Shown in pieces: positions 1 through 8,442 of a stretch of DNA of 64,000 bases. The translations under genes and the position numbers were made by a program. The stretch is taken from contig NZ_BAABBN010000007.1 of NCBI RefSeq assembly GCF_039537985.1, positions 1,364,001 to 1,428,000 on the forward strand. Direction: 5' to 3'. This DNA comes from Litoribacillus peritrichatus. Its GTDB lineage: Bacteria; Pseudomonadota; Gammaproteobacteria; Pseudomonadales; Litoribrevibacteraceae. Within the stretch, counting starts at the first letter, position 1; each line of letters opens with the position of its first letter. The notes below the pieces were generated by a model, which had not been told where the DNA came from, searched no databases, and worked only from the letters and a program-made list of their open reading frames with translations.

Positions 1-389
1 TGTTGAGAAATTGAATACAGGGATTTTAGGTGGCTGGTCGTGTCCGAGAGCGATGTTTCCAGCTCTTTTTCTCGTTGAGAGTAACTTGGCAGGGCTTTCG
101 GGAGAAACCAGCCAATGGAAAACAAACCACACGTCAGTGCCACAATGCCTGAAAATACATGAGGAATTTCGGTTCTGACATTTAACAGGTACTGAAGTTG
201 AGGCAGAGAAAGCAAGTTGGAAAGGGCAAGGATTGAAATCAAAATACCATGAATGGCCAGCACCGTACTGACTCTGCGAGTAATTTTAGGGTGCTTTAGT
301 GTACTGAAATACAGATAGTATGCACTGATCAGCAGCCATACCAAGGCGGCTGCGGATAAAGCAATATTCGCAATAAAACTGAAGTGCAT
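1..389 (-). CDS. Membrane protein, N-terminal part only (cut by window edge)
   Basis: Reading the minus strand from an ATG at 389 gives an open frame of 129 codons that runs off the window start without a stop. The protein begins MHFSFIANIALSAAALVWLL and has three hydrophobic stretches, around residues 5-25, 42-62 and 82-100. A charged, helix-prone tail follows, with the sequence SQREKELETSLSDTTSHLKS. Several membrane spans leading into a coiled-coil linker are common at the front of sensor histidine kinases and GGDEF proteins, so a signalling protein is a fair guess, but the output domain is outside the window. The product cannot be named. Confidence 0.6.
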   Translation of the reverse strand, partial: MHFSFIANIALSAAALVWLLISAYYLYFSTLKHPKITRRVSTVLAIHGILISILALSNLLSLPQLQYLLNVRTEIPHVFSGIVALTCGLFSIGWFLPKALPSYSQREKELETSLSDTTSHLKSLYSISQ

Positions 390-822
390 GAGTTGTCCGT
401 TTGTTAGCTTTTGTCCAATCGCGTCGGCTGTTGTTCTCTGTGTCACAGCTCAAGACGTTGCGACCTGAGCGAGTAGGTTCTTTGTGTGTTTTTTAAACGC
501 ATTCAGAGCCTTACTTTTGTATACAGTAGTTGCCCTTATTTTTTAACATGAAAACTCGTTTCTGAACACAGCTGTTCTGGTTTGTTTATCGGTTTGTTTC
601 ATTATTTTTTAAATTTTGGTATCGAAGTTCGATTTTAATTTTTAACTCTAGTAGATCGTTATTGTTCTATAAAGAGGATGTTCAACGGATAACAATTTAA
701 ATTGTTTTGATAAGCCAGAAATTTAAGAATTTGCTACTACATTAGTTTTGTAAAACAATAGTTAAAGTGGTAATCTAAATGATAATAAATGTCATTTAAG
801 TTATTTTTTAAGGGTAATAATA
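390..822. other. 433-bp AT-rich divergent intergenic region
   Basis: This region separates the leftward membrane protein from the rightward imelysin gene. No convincing coding frame was seen. The part after about 600 is very AT-rich and ends in a Fur-like operator at 780-794, just before the imelysin start. Promoters for both genes should lie here, but no clear -35/-10 pair could be fixed by eye. Confidence 0.5.
780..794. promoter_or_regulatory. Fur-like operator upstream of imelysin gene
   Basis: The 15-mer TGATAATAAATGTCA matches 12 of 14 specified positions of the Fur consensus TGATAATnATTATCA. It sits inside a 7-bp inverted repeat (taaatga at 776-782 and tcattta at 792-798), about 30 bp before the ATG at 823. 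Imelysin genes are known to respond to iron in several bacteria, so iron repression is a sensible inference. A long AT-rich context raises the chance of a fortuitous match. Confidence 0.6.
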
Positions 823-2106
823 ATGAAAAAAGCGTTAGTGTTGGGTGTGAGTGCTCTTTTTGCTGCGGGTTGTGTGGTTGGAAAGACTGCTCCGGAAACA
901 ACAGAAGAAGCAGTTTTATCAAACTATTCTGATATTGCATATGCAGTGTTCAGTGATTCTTTGACAACAGCAGAATCTTTAAAAGTTGCTGTGGATGCTT
1001 TGGTTGCTAATCCTTCACAAGAAACACTGGAAGCGGCTCGTGCGGCGTGGAAAGTGTCTCGTGTTCCTTATCAGCAGAGTGAAGTTTACCGCTTTGGTAA
1101 CAGTAACGTTGATGATTGGGAAGGGGATCTGAACGCTTGGCCTTTGGATGAGGGCTTAATTGACTATGTTGATCCGAATTACAATCGTAGCGCAACCAAT
1201 CTTGAAGAGGGTGAAGAAGTTGATCAGTCAGCTACTTACTCCGTGATCACTAATTCTGCGCTGGACATCAACAATGATGGCAAGGCAGATACAGCAGAAA
1301 TTTCCAGCTCATTGATTGCAAGCCTTCATGAGTTACGTGGTGGCGAAGCAAACGTATCCCGTGGCTATCACGCTATTGAGTTTTTACTGTGGGGCCAAGA
1401 CTTGAACGGCACGAACGCCGGTGCCGGTAATCGTCCATTCACTGATTTTGTAAATGGCGCGGGTTGTACCAGTGGCACAGTAAAAGCGGATGCAAACACT
1501 TGTGTGCGTCGTGGCCAGTACCTAACGGTTTCTACAGACATGTTGATCGAAGATCTTCAAAATATGGTTGCTCAGTGGAGCCCTGAAACGGAAGGTAACT
1601 ACCGTGCGACTTTGATTACTGAAGGTCAGGCAGGCATTAAGAAAGCGTTGACGGGGATAGGTGAATTGGCCGGTGGAGAATTGGCCGGTGAGCGTATGCG
1701 TGTGGCTTTGGTTGCAAATGACCCGGAAGACGAGCATGACTGTTTCAGTGATAACACGCACTTCTCTCACTATTACAACATCAAGGGTATTCAGAACGTT
1801 TATTTAGGTAGCTACACACGTACAAACGGTGATGTGGTTCAAGGTTCTTCAATCAAAGACCTGATTGCCGCGACGGACGCAAAGGTTGCTGAGCAATTGG
1901 CGGTTAAAATTGAAGATGCACGCCAGGCGGTAAATGGTTTGGTTGAGTCTGCGGAATCGAAAGAAAACCCTCAGGCGTTTGATCAATTGATTGGCCCAGG
2001 AAATAAAGAAGGCAATAAAGTGGTTCAGAAGGCGATTGACAGCCTGCTTTTGGTGACTGAAACCACTGAATCTGCTGCTAAGTCTATTGGCATTACTGAG
2101 CTGTAA
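823..2106 (+). CDS. Imelysin-family (M75) iron-regulated lipoprotein
   Basis: A 427-residue imelysin-family protein (IrpA/COG3487 type). The N-terminus MKKALVLGVSALFAAGC is a lipoprotein signal with a lipobox ending at Cys17, so the protein should be anchored in the periplasm or outer membrane. The family signature GxHxxE is intact as GYHAIE (His183, Glu186). Imelysins were named after an insulin-cleaving metallopeptidase, but most members are thought to bind iron or heme-related ligands rather than act as proteases. It is the first gene of a four-gene cluster with a di-heme protein, a second imelysin-like protein and a DUF1513 protein. A Fur-like box lies just upstream and a terminator just downstream, so it may also be expressed separately from the rest. 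Family assignment is firm; the ligand is unknown. Confidence 0.93.
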   Translation: MKKALVLGVSALFAAGCVVGKTAPETTEEAVLSNYSDIAYAVFSDSLTTAESLKVAVDALVANPSQETLEAARAAWKVSRVPYQQSEVYRFGNSNVDDWEGDLNAWPLDEGLIDYVDPNYNRSATNLEEGEEVDQSATYSVITNSALDINNDGKADTAEISSSLIASLHELRGGEANVSRGYHAIEFLLWGQDLNGTNAGAGNRPFTDFVNGAGCTSGTVKADANTCVRRGQYLTVSTDMLIEDLQNMVAQWSPETEGNYRATLITEGQAGIKKALTGIGELAGGELAGERMRVALVANDPEDEHDCFSDNTHFSHYYNIKGIQNVYLGSYTRTNGDVVQGSSIKDLIAATDAKVAEQLAVKIEDARQAVNGLVESAESKENPQAFDQLIGPGNKEGNKVVQKAIDSLLLVTETTESAAKSIGITEL

Positions 2107-2185
2107 TTGATTTCAGCTTAGAGCGGTATGAACAAGCGCTGAGGTAATTTTCAGTATTCTTTATCTACCGCGTTGAATACAACTG

Positions 2186-2222
2186 AAAGGAGGGATGATC
2201 TATATCATTCCTCCTTTTTTGT
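2186..2222 (+). terminator. Rho-independent terminator after imelysin gene
   Basis: A 14-bp stem (AAAGGAGGGATGAT pairing with ATCATTCCTCCTTT, one G-T wobble) with a short CTAT loop is followed by a T-run. It separates the first imelysin gene from the di-heme gene, implying termination or attenuation inside the cluster. Confidence 0.85.
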
Positions 2223-2229
2223 TTAAACG

Positions 2230-2248
2230 TATAATAAGAATGATTTTT
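2230..2248. promoter_or_regulatory. Possible second Fur-like site before di-heme gene
   Basis: The 19-mer at this position matches 13 of 19 bases of the classical Fur consensus GATAATGATAATCATTATC by hand alignment. It lies between the imelysin terminator and the di-heme gene, where a second promoter would be needed. The match is weak and in AT-rich DNA, so this is tentative. Confidence 0.3.
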
Positions 2249-2385
2249 GTTTTGTTCTTTAATCAGGTATAACGTGCCCCAAATTTCTCATGGATGGTAA
2301 AGGGTTAAATACGCTTCAGGGACCGGAAGCGGGAAAGTAATTCACAATGAGTGAGAATGAGTAAAAGGCTGTGGGAGAAGAGTTA

Positions 2386-3867
2386 ATGTTGTTGAGTAAT
2401 AATGAGGGTCACGGAAAGGCTAAACGGAGTTTGGCATTGGCCGTTTCGTTGCTTTTATCTCCTGTTGTGATGCAGTCTGCTCAGGCAGATGTGCTAAATG
2501 TCACTGCTGACTTTGACCCCAGGGAAGTCAGGCAAGGCGGGGACAACTCAACAACCACCATGACCTCGAATGCGTTTTCGAAACCTTCCACTTTATTAAA
2601 AGGCAGTCATCGTGCCGACTTTAAGGTTGGTAACAGTTTCTTTAAAAACCCGTGGGTTGTTGCGCCGGCGTCAACGGATGCAAGAGACGGGCTGGGATCA
2701 CTGTTTAATGTCAATGCTTGCCAAAGCTGTCACATTAAAGATGGTCGGGGGCATGCTCCTAGGGATGCTTCGGATCGTGCGGATTCCATGTTGATTCGCC
2801 TGAGCATTCTTCCGCAGAATCAGGCTCATCAAGATTTATTAAAGCAAGGAAAGACGGCCTCCATTGCTGAGCCGAATTATGGCGGCCAGTTTCAGGATCA
2901 GTCCGTGTTTGGTGTAAAACCTGAGGGGCGAGTCGAAGTGACCTGGAAAATGGTTGATGTAACGTTTGCCGATGGTGAGGTGGTTGAGTTAAGAAAGCCT
3001 GAGTTTGCTTTAACCCGTTTGGCCTATGGTGAATTGCATCCGGATACAAAGATGTCTCCGCGTGTTGCTCCTCCGATGATTGGTTTGGGGTTGTTGGAGG
3101 CCATCGACAGCAAAGATATTCTTGGTCAGCAGGATCAGAACGACAACAACAATGACGGAATTTCTGGCAGGGCAAACTGGGTGGTTGACGCAAAAACCGG
3201 CGATTTGGTTTTAGGTCGCTTTGGTTGGAAAGCCGGTCAGCCATCACTTGAGCAACAGGGTGCGGGTGCGTTTAATGGCGACATGGGGTTAACTACTTCG
3301 TTATTCACCAGTGAAAATTGTACATCGGCACAAACCAGTTGTTTAAACGCGCCGACGGGGTCTCGTCAAGGCGAACCGGAAGTGAGTGATGCTATTTTAG
3401 ATGCCGTTACCTTTTATAGCCAGAACCTGGCTGTCCCTGTCAGACGAGATGCAGATCATATTGATGTTCTGAAAGGAAAGGCTCTGTTTTATGAAGCCGG
3501 ATGTCAAAGCTGTCACACACCGGCGTACAAAACCGGTGCTTCCGCTTCTGTTGATAAGCATTTAAGAAACCAGATCATTTACCCTTATACCGATATGTTG
3601 CTGCATGATATGGGCGAAGAATTGTCCGACGGCGGCCACACCGAATTTCTGGCGGAAGGCAATGAGTGGCGAACTCCGCCATTGTGGGGCATTGGTATGG
3701 CGGAAACGGTGAATGGCCATACGGAGTTTTTACACGACGGTCGTGCCAGAAATGTGATGGAAGCCGTGTTATGGCACGGTGGTGAAGCAGAGAAAAGTAA
3801 GCAGTTGGTGCTTCAGATGTCCAAAGAAGAGCGCAAGCAGTTGGTGCGTTTCCTGAATTCACTGTAA
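2386..3867 (+). CDS. Di-heme oxidoreductase (COG3488, putative peroxidase)
   Basis: A secreted c-type cytochrome of 493 residues counted from the ATG at 2386. This start is preferred over the in-frame GTG at 2371 because GGAGAAGAG lies just before it. Residues 12-34 form a Sec signal ending SAQA, so it acts in the periplasm. Two heme-binding CxxCH motifs are present: CQSCH at Cys112-His116 and again CQSCH at Cys373-His377. The family (di-heme thiol oxidoreductase, DUF1111-like) is related to di-heme peroxidases, but its true reaction is not established. It is nearly always found next to imelysin genes, as here, and likely partners with them in iron handling or redox. The next gene follows by 10 bp and is probably co-transcribed. 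Confidence 0.92.
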   Translation: MLLSNNEGHGKAKRSLALAVSLLLSPVVMQSAQADVLNVTADFDPREVRQGGDNSTTTMTSNAFSKPSTLLKGSHRADFKVGNSFFKNPWVVAPASTDARDGLGSLFNVNACQSCHIKDGRGHAPRDASDRADSMLIRLSILPQNQAHQDLLKQGKTASIAEPNYGGQFQDQSVFGVKPEGRVEVTWKMVDVTFADGEVVELRKPEFALTRLAYGELHPDTKMSPRVAPPMIGLGLLEAIDSKDILGQQDQNDNNNDGISGRANWVVDAKTGDLVLGRFGWKAGQPSLEQQGAGAFNGDMGLTTSLFTSENCTSAQTSCLNAPTGSRQGEPEVSDAILDAVTFYSQNLAVPVRRDADHIDVLKGKALFYEAGCQSCHTPAYKTGASASVDKHLRNQIIYPYTDMLLHDMGEELSDGGHTEFLAEGNEWRTPPLWGIGMAETVNGHTEFLHDGRARNVMEAVLWHGGEAEKSKQLVLQMSKEERKQLVRFLNSL

Positions 3868-3877
3868 GGAACGGTTT

Positions 3878-5023
3878 GTGAAATTGAATATTGGATTAAA
3901 GCGTTTTTTTAGTAAAGAGCGCTTGAGCGTTAATAAGCCTGTAAGTTCTGTCGCATCGATGCTGGTTGGGTGTGTTCTTTCCGGTAGTGCAATCTCTACT
4001 CATGCAATGGCTTCCGGGGACTTTTGGCAGCCAGCTGTGGATACGGTGTCTGCGAGTGTTATTAAGCCCGGTTATTCCGGTCTTGCCTCAAACCTTTCTT
4101 TGTTAGGTAAAGAGGTTGATGCTTTTTGTGCAGACCCTTCAGAGCAAACTATGGCGAAGGCTCGGTTTGCCTGGAAGCAGTCAATCTTGTCATGGATGGA
4201 AGTAAGTTGGGTGCATTTCGGCCCGGTATCCAATGGCAGTACACGGTTTGATATTCAAATTTGGCCGATTCGCAAGGGCATTACTCATAAAACGGTCAAC
4301 ACTTTAGTGGCTATGGGGGATGAGCTTAAAGCAGAAGATATCGATCAAAAAGGTGTTTCTATTCGTGGAATTACGGGTAGTGAGTATCTGCTGTTCAGTG
4401 GCTCGGGCGGGCAGTTAAAGCATTATCAGGCTGCGGATGCAAAGCAACGTTGCATGGTACTTAAACGATCGGTTGAAAACAGTTTGGTGTCTGTGAATAA
4501 GTTGAATAAGGATTGGCAATCGCCGTCTGTTCTCGCGCCGTTCAAAATGGGGGTGGATATGCTGGATGCCACCAAGGAATACGAGTCAGCGGCTTCGATT
4601 GTGTGGAATGCACTTTTGTCTGAACTGGAGTTTATTCAGTTAAGGAAACTGGAAGGGCCGTTGAATGAGCACGGAAAGAAGGCCAAACCTACGTTTGCTG
4701 AATCGTGGAGAAGTTTGCACTCTTTTGAAAATATCGCGCATCAGCTTGCAACATTAAAGCAGGTCTATACGTTTGGATTCGAGCCGATGATTAAGGCTTC
4801 CGATGCCGCTTTGAATCAACAGGTTGTAAGCAGCTTTGATCAATTACAGATGACGTTATCGGGATTTAAGCAACCATTGAAGAAGCTGGTTGCCACTGAA
4901 GATGGCAGACAACAGTTAATCGCGTTTCGGGATGAAATTCGCAAACTGTACACGCTTCTCCGGAATCAGGTGACACCATTGACCGGGTTTGTTTTAGGGT
5001 TTAATGCGAATGATGGTGATTAG
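3878..5023 (+). CDS. Second imelysin-like periplasmic protein (COG3489 type)
   Basis: A 381-residue protein starting at a GTG with AAGGA six bases upstream. It has a long N-terminal region with a hydrophobic segment near residues 23-45 ending in THAMA, read as an export signal. The middle segment (FAWKQSILSWMEVSWVHFGP, then IQIWPIRKG) is typical of imelysin-like proteins. The imelysin motif GxHxxE is altered here to GITGSE: Thr replaces His while Glu is kept. This fits the COG3489 branch rather than true imelysin, so its metal site should differ from that of the protein encoded at 823. It lies tightly between the di-heme gene and the DUF1513 gene in one apparent operon. Confidence 0.88.
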   Translation: MKLNIGLKRFFSKERLSVNKPVSSVASMLVGCVLSGSAISTHAMASGDFWQPAVDTVSASVIKPGYSGLASNLSLLGKEVDAFCADPSEQTMAKARFAWKQSILSWMEVSWVHFGPVSNGSTRFDIQIWPIRKGITHKTVNTLVAMGDELKAEDIDQKGVSIRGITGSEYLLFSGSGGQLKHYQAADAKQRCMVLKRSVENSLVSVNKLNKDWQSPSVLAPFKMGVDMLDATKEYESAASIVWNALLSELEFIQLRKLEGPLNEHGKKAKPTFAESWRSLHSFENIAHQLATLKQVYTFGFEPMIKASDAALNQQVVSSFDQLQMTLSGFKQPLKKLVATEDGRQQLIAFRDEIRKLYTLLRNQVTPLTGFVLGFNANDGD

Positions 5024-5031
5024 TTCAAATT

Positions 5032-6198
5032 ATGAGTCAGACAAGACGGTCGTTTGTTAAATTATTAGGGACTTTAGCGGCATTGCCCGGCAGTGAGCTT
5101 ATGGCCAGCGCGTTGTTCCCTGCGTCAACGGGCCGTCTTGCAAAGCAGGGCGACTATTTGTTGTCTGCATTTGATGATCAACAAGGGCAGCATTTCGTTG
5201 GCGTATTTGATCTGATCAAATCGCAATGGCTGATTCGTGCTCAGGTTCAAGAGCGATACCACAGTGGTGTATTCAGCCGACCAACAGTGGGTGAAGGGAC
5301 TGATTCTGCTACTTCACTGAAATTCATTTTTGTGTCGAGGCGGCCAGGTAAGAAGGCCGTTATTTGTGATTTATTGTCTCAGAAAGTTATGGAAATTGCG
5401 GCACCTTCTGGGCAGCACTTCTATGGCCATGCTGCTTTGGATGGTAAAGGCAATGCTTGGTTTACCGAAAACGACTTTCAAAACGGCAAGGGGTTGATTA
5501 CTTGTCGTTCAGAAAACGTTTCAGGGGCTGTTTCTAACGTCATTGATCTGAATGGTATTGGACCGCACGAGCTGAAATTTCTTTCAGATGGGCGTCACGT
5601 TGTTGTCGGTTTAGGCGGAATTGAAACACATCCGGACTTTCCCAGAAAAAAGCTGAACCTGGAATCCATGAAGTCGGAGCTATTGCTGGTGGATACTGCT
5701 ACCTCTGAAGTGATTCATCGCTTGTCTCCACCGAACCCTCAGTTGAGTCTTAGGCATCTGGATGTTGCTCAAGATAATACAGTGGTGGTTGGTGCTCAGT
5801 TTCAGGGGCCAAAATACGAACAATTTCCACTTGTGTATTGGTATGCTCCAGGGCAAGCGTTGACCGCTTTTGACGCGCCTTTGGCGGTGTGGCAGTCGAT
5901 GAATCAATACATAGCCAGTGTCACGATAAACCCTGTTAAACAGGAGGTTGTGGTCAGTTGTCCCAGAGCGAATGCAGTGCATTTGTTTTCTTTGAAGGAT
6001 CATCAATGGAAAAGCAGCTACAGGCTGCAAGACCCAGGTGGCGTTTCTGTGGATTCGAATGGTCATTATCTGGTGAGCTGTGGAACGGGCAATATTTTGT
6101 GTTTGTCATCAAATAATGATGTATTGGCACTTGAGCAGCAGTACACTGTAAGCGATACTCGTTGGGATAATCATATGGATCGTGTTGTTTTTAGTTAG
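5032..6198 (+). CDS. DUF1513 Tat-exported protein (COG3490)
   Basis: A 388-residue protein that begins eight bases after the previous stop. Its N-terminus MSQTRRSFVKLLGTLAALPG is a twin-arginine signal (RRSFVK), meaning it is probably folded, perhaps with a cofactor, before export to the periplasm. The rest shows repeated blade-like segments (for example ending GHAALDGKGNAWFTEN and GPHELKFLSDGRHVVVGLGG) consistent with a beta-propeller, as expected for DUF1513. It is the last member of the conserved imelysin/di-heme/imelysin-like/DUF1513 neighbourhood. No catalytic function is known for the family. The operon position suggests it helps the same iron-linked process. Confidence 0.9.
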   Translation: MSQTRRSFVKLLGTLAALPGSELMASALFPASTGRLAKQGDYLLSAFDDQQGQHFVGVFDLIKSQWLIRAQVQERYHSGVFSRPTVGEGTDSATSLKFIFVSRRPGKKAVICDLLSQKVMEIAAPSGQHFYGHAALDGKGNAWFTENDFQNGKGLITCRSENVSGAVSNVIDLNGIGPHELKFLSDGRHVVVGLGGIETHPDFPRKKLNLESMKSELLLVDTATSEVIHRLSPPNPQLSLRHLDVAQDNTVVVGAQFQGPKYEQFPLVYWYAPGQALTAFDAPLAVWQSMNQYIASVTINPVKQEVVVSCPRANAVHLFSLKDHQWKSSYRLQDPGGVSVDSNGHYLVSCGTGNILCLSSNNDVLALEQQYTVSDTRWDNHMDRVVFS

Positions 6199-6279
6199 CT
6201 TGGGTGAATTCAGGCTAATTATCATGGTTTTTTAAGATCCAATAATAAAAAAAATATCAGATCGAAAAGGAACGCTCTC

Positions 6280-7107
6280 ATGTCGCCAAGAATAACTTCG
6301 TTATTGGCTATTTCTTTAACAGCTGTGTTATTACAGGGCTGTTTTCCCGGTCCGGGTTCAGGGCTAACAGTGGTTGGTTTAGGTGGCCATGAGTTTGCCA
6401 TGAATCAGGAAAACATCGCATTAAGATCACATGCAGCATTGCATGAAGAAAGTGATTTGTTAACTTTCTCAGTAGAAGCGATTGCCAAAGATAAAACGGA
6501 CAATGCAGTTAAAGTGTACCTTGAAGGGTACAACAGCGAGAAAAACTCCAAGCCGATACGTGCCTTGGCGGTTTATCAAATTGGCTTGATATATATGAAT
6601 TTATACAATCGTTTTCGAGATGATGAAAAAGCAGAACATTATTTGAAATTAGCTAAGTCGGAGTTTGATCTCGAACCGTTGAATAAACGCATTGATGCGC
6701 GTTTAAATACGTTGGAAAAGCGGAAGGATCAGGTGGTGATTCTGACAGCCGATCAGTATTTAATGAACTGGAAAAAGCAGCCTAAGTTGCCACCGAAGAA
6801 TATTCCGCATGACGATGAAATGAAAGATTTCACGGCTCGGGCTATTACGACAGACCGTATTCAGGAAGCTATCCTGCTTTATACCCTGATGTATGAAAAT
6901 GAAGGATCTTCTCAGTCCATTAAAGCCGGTTCATTGTATCAAATAGGCTTGATGTACATGAGTCCTTATAATGCACACGCGGATGAATCTAAAGCGTTGG
7001 AGTATTTCCTTCGAATTCAGCGGGAATTCCCGAATTCATCCTTTAATAGCAAAGCAGAAATCAAAGCCGGTTACTTGATCAATAAGCAAAAAGTCATATT
7101 GGATTAA
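6280..7107 (+). CDS. Lipoprotein with two TPR-like repeats
   Basis: A 275-residue predicted lipoprotein: the signal MSPRITSLLAISLTAVLLQGC ends in a lipobox at Cys21. Start choice is supported by AAGGAAC just upstream. Two similar helical segments are visible, ALAVYQIGLIYMNLYNRF near residue 88 and GSLYQIGLMYMSPYNAHAD near residue 212, each followed by a lysine/glutamate-rich helix. This looks like tetratricopeptide or Sel1-type repeats, which usually bind proteins. It sits 81 bp after the DUF1513 gene and before a strong terminator, so it may be read with the iron cluster. No named family was recognised. Confidence 0.75.
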   Translation: MSPRITSLLAISLTAVLLQGCFPGPGSGLTVVGLGGHEFAMNQENIALRSHAALHEESDLLTFSVEAIAKDKTDNAVKVYLEGYNSEKNSKPIRALAVYQIGLIYMNLYNRFRDDEKAEHYLKLAKSEFDLEPLNKRIDARLNTLEKRKDQVVILTADQYLMNWKKQPKLPPKNIPHDDEMKDFTARAITTDRIQEAILLYTLMYENEGSSQSIKAGSLYQIGLMYMSPYNAHADESKALEYFLRIQREFPNSSFNSKAEIKAGYLINKQKVILD

Positions 7108-7120
7108 GTTTTTGGAAATC

Positions 7121-7149
7121 AAAAGGGGGTGCAATTGCACTCCTTTTTT
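7121..7149 (+). terminator. Rho-independent terminator
   Basis: AAAAGGGGGTGCAATTGCAC followed by TCCTTTTTT forms a GC-containing hairpin around the centre AATT with a trailing T-run. It ends the lipoprotein transcript, and possibly the whole iron cluster. Confidence 0.85.
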
Positions 7150-7285
7150 CTGTCTGTTTTGTTTTCTTACCGTGTGGCTGCTCAGTCTTATAGCCATGCC
7201 CAACGTTTGCGGTGACAGTGAGTTATTCCTATTTTATCGTGTCACTCAATGAATTTCATAACAAAGTTGCTCAAAGGAGAAGAAC

Positions 7286-8323
7286 ATGGAATACCGAAAG
7301 CTTGGTCAGACGGATCTCAATGTAAGTGCCTTATGCCTTGGTACTATGACATTCGGAGAGCAAAACACACAGGCGGAAGCATTTGAGCAATTGGACTATG
7401 CCTTGGCTCAGGGCATTAATTTTGTGGATACCGCTGAAATGTATCCGGTTCCACCCTCTCCGGTAACGCAAGGTGATACGGAAACCATTATTGGAAACTG
7501 GATTCAGCAAAGAGGCCTGCGCGATGATTTTATTCTGGCAACAAAAATAGCTGGCCCGGCGGATTGGTTGCCCCATATTCGTGGCGGCACACGTCATACG
7601 GAGAGACACATTTCTGAGGCGATTGATACCAGCCTGGCTCGTTTGAAAACGGACTATATCGACCTGTATCAGTTGCATTGGCCTGACAGAAATACCAATT
7701 ATTTTGGTGAGCTGGGTTATAAACACAACCCGAATGAGCAAGCAACATCCATAGAAGAAACACTTAGAGCGTTAGATAAAGCGGTAAAAAGCGGCAAGAT
7801 TCGTCATGTTGGCTTGTCGAATGAAACGCCGTGGGGCGTGATGTCTTTTATTCATGCGGCAAAAGAGTATGGCTTGCCCCGAGTTGTGAGTGTGCAGAAC
7901 CCATATAACTTACTTAATCGAACTTATGAGGTAGGCCTGGCGGAAGTATCCATTCGTGAGAGTGCCGGTTTATTGGCCTATTCTCCGATGGCGTTTGGGG
8001 TGTTGTCCGGGAAGTACTTGAGTGGACTAAGGCCTGAAAAAGCCCGATTGACATTGTTTGAGCGGTTTACCCGTTACACCAGTTTACAGGCAGAGGAAGC
8101 CACACAGGCGTATGTTGATCTTGCCAAGAAACATGCGTTAAGCCCTGCGCAGATGGCACTGGCCTTCGTGACTCAGCAGCCCTTTGTGACTTCTAACATT
8201 ATCGGGGCGACTTCCATGGCCCAGCTGAAAGAGAATATTGCCAGTGCAGAGGTAACGTTAAGTGATGAACTGATAAAAGAGATTGAAGCCATACACTCGG
8301 CGAATACCAACCCGTGTCCTTGA
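7286..8323 (+). CDS. tas: Aldo/keto reductase, Tas family
   Basis: A 345-residue NADP(H)-dependent aldo/keto reductase closely resembling E. coli Tas. The family N-terminus (KLGQTDLNVSALCLGTMTFG) and the Tas-typical AEMYPVPPSP segment are present. Three members of the catalytic tetrad can be seen at Asp48, Tyr53 and Lys87, with the His in the YQLHW segment near residue 130. It should be a cytosolic TIM-barrel enzyme; the natural substrate is not known. AAGGAGA precedes the ATG. It appears to be a single-gene unit, with a terminator before it and trxB 119 bp after. Confidence 0.92.
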   Translation: MEYRKLGQTDLNVSALCLGTMTFGEQNTQAEAFEQLDYALAQGINFVDTAEMYPVPPSPVTQGDTETIIGNWIQQRGLRDDFILATKIAGPADWLPHIRGGTRHTERHISEAIDTSLARLKTDYIDLYQLHWPDRNTNYFGELGYKHNPNEQATSIEETLRALDKAVKSGKIRHVGLSNETPWGVMSFIHAAKEYGLPRVVSVQNPYNLLNRTYEVGLAEVSIRESAGLLAYSPMAFGVLSGKYLSGLRPEKARLTLFERFTRYTSLQAEEATQAYVDLAKKHALSPAQMALAFVTQQPFVTSNIIGATSMAQLKENIASAEVTLSDELIKEIEAIHSANTNPCP

Positions 8324-8442
8324 GTAATAAATTCTGATTAAAATTTCTTATGAGTTCTATTAAATCTTTTTAATACAATTAATGATCGAGTTTTATTACA
8401 CTAGCGGCAATTTTATCTACGATACAATAATAGGCCTACATT

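Noticed and set aside
2759..3247. Minus-strand 162-residue frame inside the di-heme gene
   Set aside because: It is opposite a well-supported cytochrome gene, has low-complexity composition and no recognisable domain.
6210..6224. Fur site before the repeat lipoprotein
   Set aside because: Only one half-site (ATTATCA) matches; the other half matches 3 of 7.
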